DNA of 7,935 bases from assembly GCA_900318545.1 (NCBI GenBank), contig ONLC01000111.1, forward strand, positions 1 through 7,935, in the 5' to 3' direction. The stretch is from an uncultured Eubacteriales bacterium. GTDB lineage: Bacteria; Bacillota; Clostridia; Oscillospirales; Ruminococcaceae. Shown here in pieces: positions 5,610 to 7,935 of the stretch (within the stretch, counting starts at the first letter, position 1; each line of letters opens with the position of its first letter). The position numbers and the translations under genes are program-made. The notes below the pieces were generated by a model. It did no database searches. It had not been told where the DNA came from and saw only the letters and a program-made list of their open reading frames with translations.

Positions 5610-6845
5610 TTAGTCGCACTTCTTTATGCAGATAGTTGCGTTGTGTCCGCCGAAGCCCAGCGAGTTCGAGAGTGCAGCCTTGACTGTCATCTCACGGTTG
5701 GAATCTGTCGCATAATCGAGATCACACTCGGGGTCGGGAGTGGTGAAGTTTATAGTCTTGTGAACAAAGTCGTTTTTAACTGACAGTGCAGTAACTATAG
5801 CCTCAACAGCACCGGCCGCACCAAGAAGATGTCCTATCATCGACTTTGTGGAATTCACAACAGTTTTTCTTGCAGCGTCCTCACCGAGGGCTATCTTGAT
5901 AGCGGTGGTCTCGTACTTGTCGTTAAGACCTGTCGAGGTTCCGTGTGCATTTATGTAGCTTACGTCCTCAGCAGTAAGACCTGCCTCCTCATAAGCATAC
6001 TTCATAGCGTGAGCTGCAGCCTCTCCTGTAGGTGAGGGGCTTGTCATGTGGTAAGCATCGCCTGTAGCACCGTAGCCTGCTATCTCAGCGATGATGTTTG
6101 CGCCTCTTTTTTTAGCGTGCTCATATTCCTCCAGGCAGAGCACTCCTGCACCCTCACCGAGGACAAAGCCCTGACGGTTAAGGTCAAACGGAGTTGAAGC
6201 CTTATCGAGCTCCTCTGCACGTGAAAGAGCCTTCATATTGCAGAAGCCGCTCAGAGCAAATCTTGAGATACAAGCTTCTGTACCGCCGCAGAGAGCCACA
6301 TCAAGGTAGCCGTCCTTGATCTTTCTGAAAGCCTCACCGATAGCGTGAGTACCCGAAGAGCAAGCCGTAGTAGTACAGAAGTTATCGCCCTTGAAGCCTG
6401 TCTGCATAGCGACTGTTCCTGCTGCCATATTGCCTATCATCATCGGAATAAAGAATACAGATACCTTATCCTTTTTCTCAGCGAACTTGTTGACCTCAGC
6501 CTCGGTAAGGTTAAGACCGCCTATACCTACACCGATGATAACGCCTTTTCTGAACGGGTCGATGTCCTCAAAGTCAGTGCCTGCCTGAGCCATAGCCTGC
6601 TTAGCAGAGCACACAGCAAACTGAGTGAAGCGGTCCATTCTCTTAGCTTCCTTCTTGTCTATCCACTCCGAGCTGTCGAAGTCCCTGACAGCACCGACTA
6701 TCTTAACAGGGAAGTCCGAAGCGTCAAACTGGTCTACAAAAGAAAGACCGTTCTTGTTTGCTTTCAGATTATCCCAGAACTCATTTACATTCTTTCCGAG
6801 AGGGTTTACAGTACCCATTCCCGTGATTACAACTCTTCTGCTCAT
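5610..6845 (-). CDS. fabF: 3-oxoacyl-ACP synthase II (condensing enzyme)
   Basis: This enzyme elongates acyl-ACP with malonyl-ACP by decarboxylative condensation. Its 411 residues match the FabF length. The thiolase-fold catalytic set is complete: C162 in TTACSSG (159-165), H301 in HGTSTGLND (301-309), K334 in STKSMIGH (332-339) and H339. Also present are GFVLGEGAGVL (227-237) and the C-terminal NSLGFGGHNA (394-403). The start (MSRRVVITGMG) lies about 10 bases after an AAGGAG site. A 57-bp gap from fabG is the longest in the minus-strand run. I saw no convincing operator or promoter in it. FabB is a relative, but FabF is the form expected in Clostridia. Confidence 0.96.
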   Translation of the reverse strand: MSRRVVITGMGTVNPLGKNVNEFWDNLKANKNGLSFVDQFDASDFPVKIVGAVRDFDSSEWIDKKEAKRMDRFTQFAVCSAKQAMAQAGTDFEDIDPFRKGVIIGVGIGGLNLTEAEVNKFAEKKDKVSVFFIPMMIGNMAAGTVAMQTGFKGDNFCTTTACSSGTHAIGEAFRKIKDGYLDVALCGGTEACISRFALSGFCNMKALSRAEELDKASTPFDLNRQGFVLGEGAGVLCLEEYEHAKKRGANIIAEIAGYGATGDAYHMTSPSPTGEAAAHAMKYAYEEAGLTAEDVSYINAHGTSTGLNDKYETTAIKIALGEDAARKTVVNSTKSMIGHLLGAAGAVEAIVTALSVKNDFVHKTINFTTPDPECDLDYATDSNREMTVKAALSNSLGFGGHNATICIKKCD

Positions 6846-6902
6846 TGATTACTACTCCTTTTGGCGATTTGCTTTAAGTATTGCTCGTTTAGTATAACGG
6901 AA

Positions 6903-7637
6903 TCACATCATTATTCCGCCGCTTATCTCGATGACCTGGCCTGTAACGTAAGCTGCATCCTTTGAAGCTAAGAACGATACCACTCCTGCGATATCCTCAA
7001 CCTCACCGAAGCGCTTCATAGCGATCTGATTAAGCATAGCAGCCTTCTGCTCGTCTGTGAGCTTGTCGGTCATAGGTGTCTTTATAAAGCCCGGAGCAAC
7101 TGCGTTGCAGGTAACGCCCCTTGAGCCGAGCTCCTTTGCTACAGTCTTTGTCATACCGATGATAGCAGCCTTTGTAGCACTGTAGTTTATCTGTCCGGGA
7201 TTGCCGTAAACACCTGCAACAGATGCAAGGTTTATTATTCTTCCCGAACGCTGTCTCATCATAACATTGCCGACAAACTTCGACATATTAAATACGCTTT
7301 TCTGATTTACAGCTACGACCATATCGTACTGCTCCTCGCTCATACGAGCCATAAGACCGTCACGGGTGATGCCTGCGTTATTAACGAGCACATCTATAGA
7401 GCCGAAACGCTCCTTGATAGCCTTGACCGTTTTTTCAGCCTCAGAGTAGCTTGAAACATCACAGATGAACTTCTCGCACTGGACGCCCTCGGCTTTGATT
7501 TTGTCCATAATGTCATTATCCTCGAACATAGCCTCGCTGATGTCATTAAGGGCTATGTTGAAGCCGTCCTTAGCAAGCCTCAGAGCGATAGCCGCACCGA
7601 TACCTCTTGCCGAGCCTGTAATAAATGCAGTTGCCAT
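6903..7637 (-). CDS. fabG: 3-oxoacyl-ACP reductase
   Basis: This short-chain dehydrogenase reduces 3-oxoacyl-ACP with NADPH. The nucleotide-binding motif TGSARGIG is at 7-14 and NNAG at 86-89. The catalytic tetrad is N111, S139, Y152 and K156 (YSATK at 152-156), and the C-terminal VTGQVIEISGGIMM (231-244) is typical. The start is placed at 7637 (MATAFITG), giving 244 residues, the same length as E. coli FabG. An in-frame TTG at 7652 is part of the Shine-Dalgarno sequence and is not the start. fabG follows fabK by 17 bp. In many Firmicute clusters fabD sits between these two genes; it is absent here and must be elsewhere. Confidence 0.96.
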   Translation of the reverse strand: MATAFITGSARGIGAAIALRLAKDGFNIALNDISEAMFEDNDIMDKIKAEGVQCEKFICDVSSYSEAEKTVKAIKERFGSIDVLVNNAGITRDGLMARMSEEQYDMVVAVNQKSVFNMSKFVGNVMMRQRSGRIINLASVAGVYGNPGQINYSATKAAIIGMTKTVAKELGSRGVTCNAVAPGFIKTPMTDKLTDEQKAAMLNQIAMKRFGEVEDIAGVVSFLASKDAAYVTGQVIEISGGIMM

Positions 7638-7644
7638 TTTACTT

Positions 7645-7650
7645 TCCTCC
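7645..7650 (-). promoter_or_regulatory. Shine-Dalgarno site that sets the fabG start
   Basis: GGAGGA on the minus strand lies about 7-8 bases before the ATG at 7637, in the 17-bp gap after the fabK stop. The longer in-frame TTG start at 7652 overlaps this site, so it can be dismissed. Confidence 0.85.
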
Positions 7651-7654
7651 AAAC

Positions 7655-7935
7655 TTATCTGCTCAGTATATCCTCTGCCTGAGCAAACATTTCCTCTATA
7701 ATAGCCTTAGCAGGCTTGATTTCATTGACCATTCCGGCGATTGCACCGCAGAGGAACGAGCCCTCATCTAAGTTTCCGTCCTGAACGGCCTTTCTGAGCG
7801 AGCCAAGGGTTATCTCCTCAAACTCCTCTGGAGTGATAGTGCCGTTCATCTCACCGCTTGCAAGCTTTTTCGAGAACTTGGTCTTTACGTTCCTGCAGGG
7901 GTGTCCTGTGGAGCGCCCTGTTACAACGCTGTCAG
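7655..7935 (-). CDS. fabK: Enoyl-ACP reductase II, C-terminal part (5' end beyond the window)
   Basis: This FMN- and NAD(P)H-dependent enzyme performs the last reduction of each elongation cycle. Only the final 92 residues are in the window. The frame stays open through the right edge, so the ATG at 7849 is internal. Upstream of it the frame reads SVVTGRSTGHPCRNVKTK, which carries the FabK C-terminal signature 'TGRSTGHPxR'. The end has SFLCGAIAGMVNEIKPAK and IIEEMFAQAE, like other FabK proteins (CGQIAG and an amphipathic last helix). A full FabK is about 310-320 residues, so roughly two thirds lie beyond the edge. The related nitronate monooxygenases share the fold, but the fab context supports FabK. 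FabK organisms are usually insensitive to triclosan, which targets FabI. Confidence 0.88.
   Translation of the reverse strand, partial: DSVVTGRSTGHPCRNVKTKFSKKLASGEMNGTITPEEFEEITLGSLRKAVQDGNLDEGSFLCGAIAGMVNEIKPAKAIIEEMFAQAEDILSR

Noticed and set aside
6345..6848. Plus-strand open frame of 167 codons opposite fabF
   Set aside because: It lies entirely antisense to fabF, is low-complexity and Ser/Leu/Arg-rich, and matches nothing recognisable.
6846..6902. Operator for a fatty-acid regulator (FapR- or FabT-like) or an internal promoter in the fabG-fabF gap
   Set aside because: No palindrome resembling the known FapR or FabT sites and no convincing -35/-10 pair could be seen.

Overview
The window is two unlike pieces of DNA joined near position 480. 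Bases 1-480 are very AT-rich (about 25% G+C by hand count). They carry the C-terminal part of a eukaryotic-type actin or actin-related protein that is already open at the left edge. From about 484 onward the DNA is typical bacterial DNA of roughly 45-50% G+C, with strong Shine-Dalgarno sites, tight gene spacing and a type II fatty-acid synthesis cluster. The gene set (FabK-type enoyl reductase, short AccA, separate AccB/AccC/AccD/AccA) points to a Clostridia-like Firmicute. A Ruminococcus-like gut or rumen bacterium is my best guess, inferred from gene content, not proven. The simplest reading of the left end is a chimeric metagenome contig (bacterium plus AT-rich anaerobic protist or fungus). 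Gene transfer into the bacterium is less likely but cannot be excluded from the sequence alone.

Layout, left to right. 3-about 480 (+): actin/Arp C-terminal fragment, running in frame into about 16 bacterial-looking codons that end at 530. 520-837 (+): a small three-helix membrane protein of unknown function. 836-866: a hairpin terminator between convergent genes. 882-7935 (-): one long run of nine recognised fatty-acid genes plus one unknown. In transcription order these are fabK (3' end only, cut by the right edge), fabG, fabF, accB, fabZ, a 129-residue membrane protein of unknown function, accC, accD, accA and acpP.

The minus-strand genes work together. AccC carboxylates biotin on AccB, and AccD/AccA transfer the carboxyl group to acetyl-CoA to give malonyl-CoA. 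AcpP carries the growing chain, FabF condenses, FabG reduces the ketone, FabZ dehydrates, and FabK reduces the enoyl bond. Spacing is operon-like throughout: gaps of about 0-60 bp, an ATGA overlap at fabZ/orf129, a 1-base overlap at accC/accD, and a 1-base gap at accD/accA.

The main oddities are the actin fragment and its in-frame junction, a perfect 33-bp tandem duplication that lengthens the last helix of the acyl carrier protein from the usual 77 to 88 residues, a second perfect 12-bp tandem duplication near the 3' end of accA, and the AT-richer unknown membrane gene embedded and translationally coupled inside the fab/acc operon. No RNA genes, insertion sequences, CRISPR arrays or origins were seen, and no gene-free stretch exceeds 60 bp.
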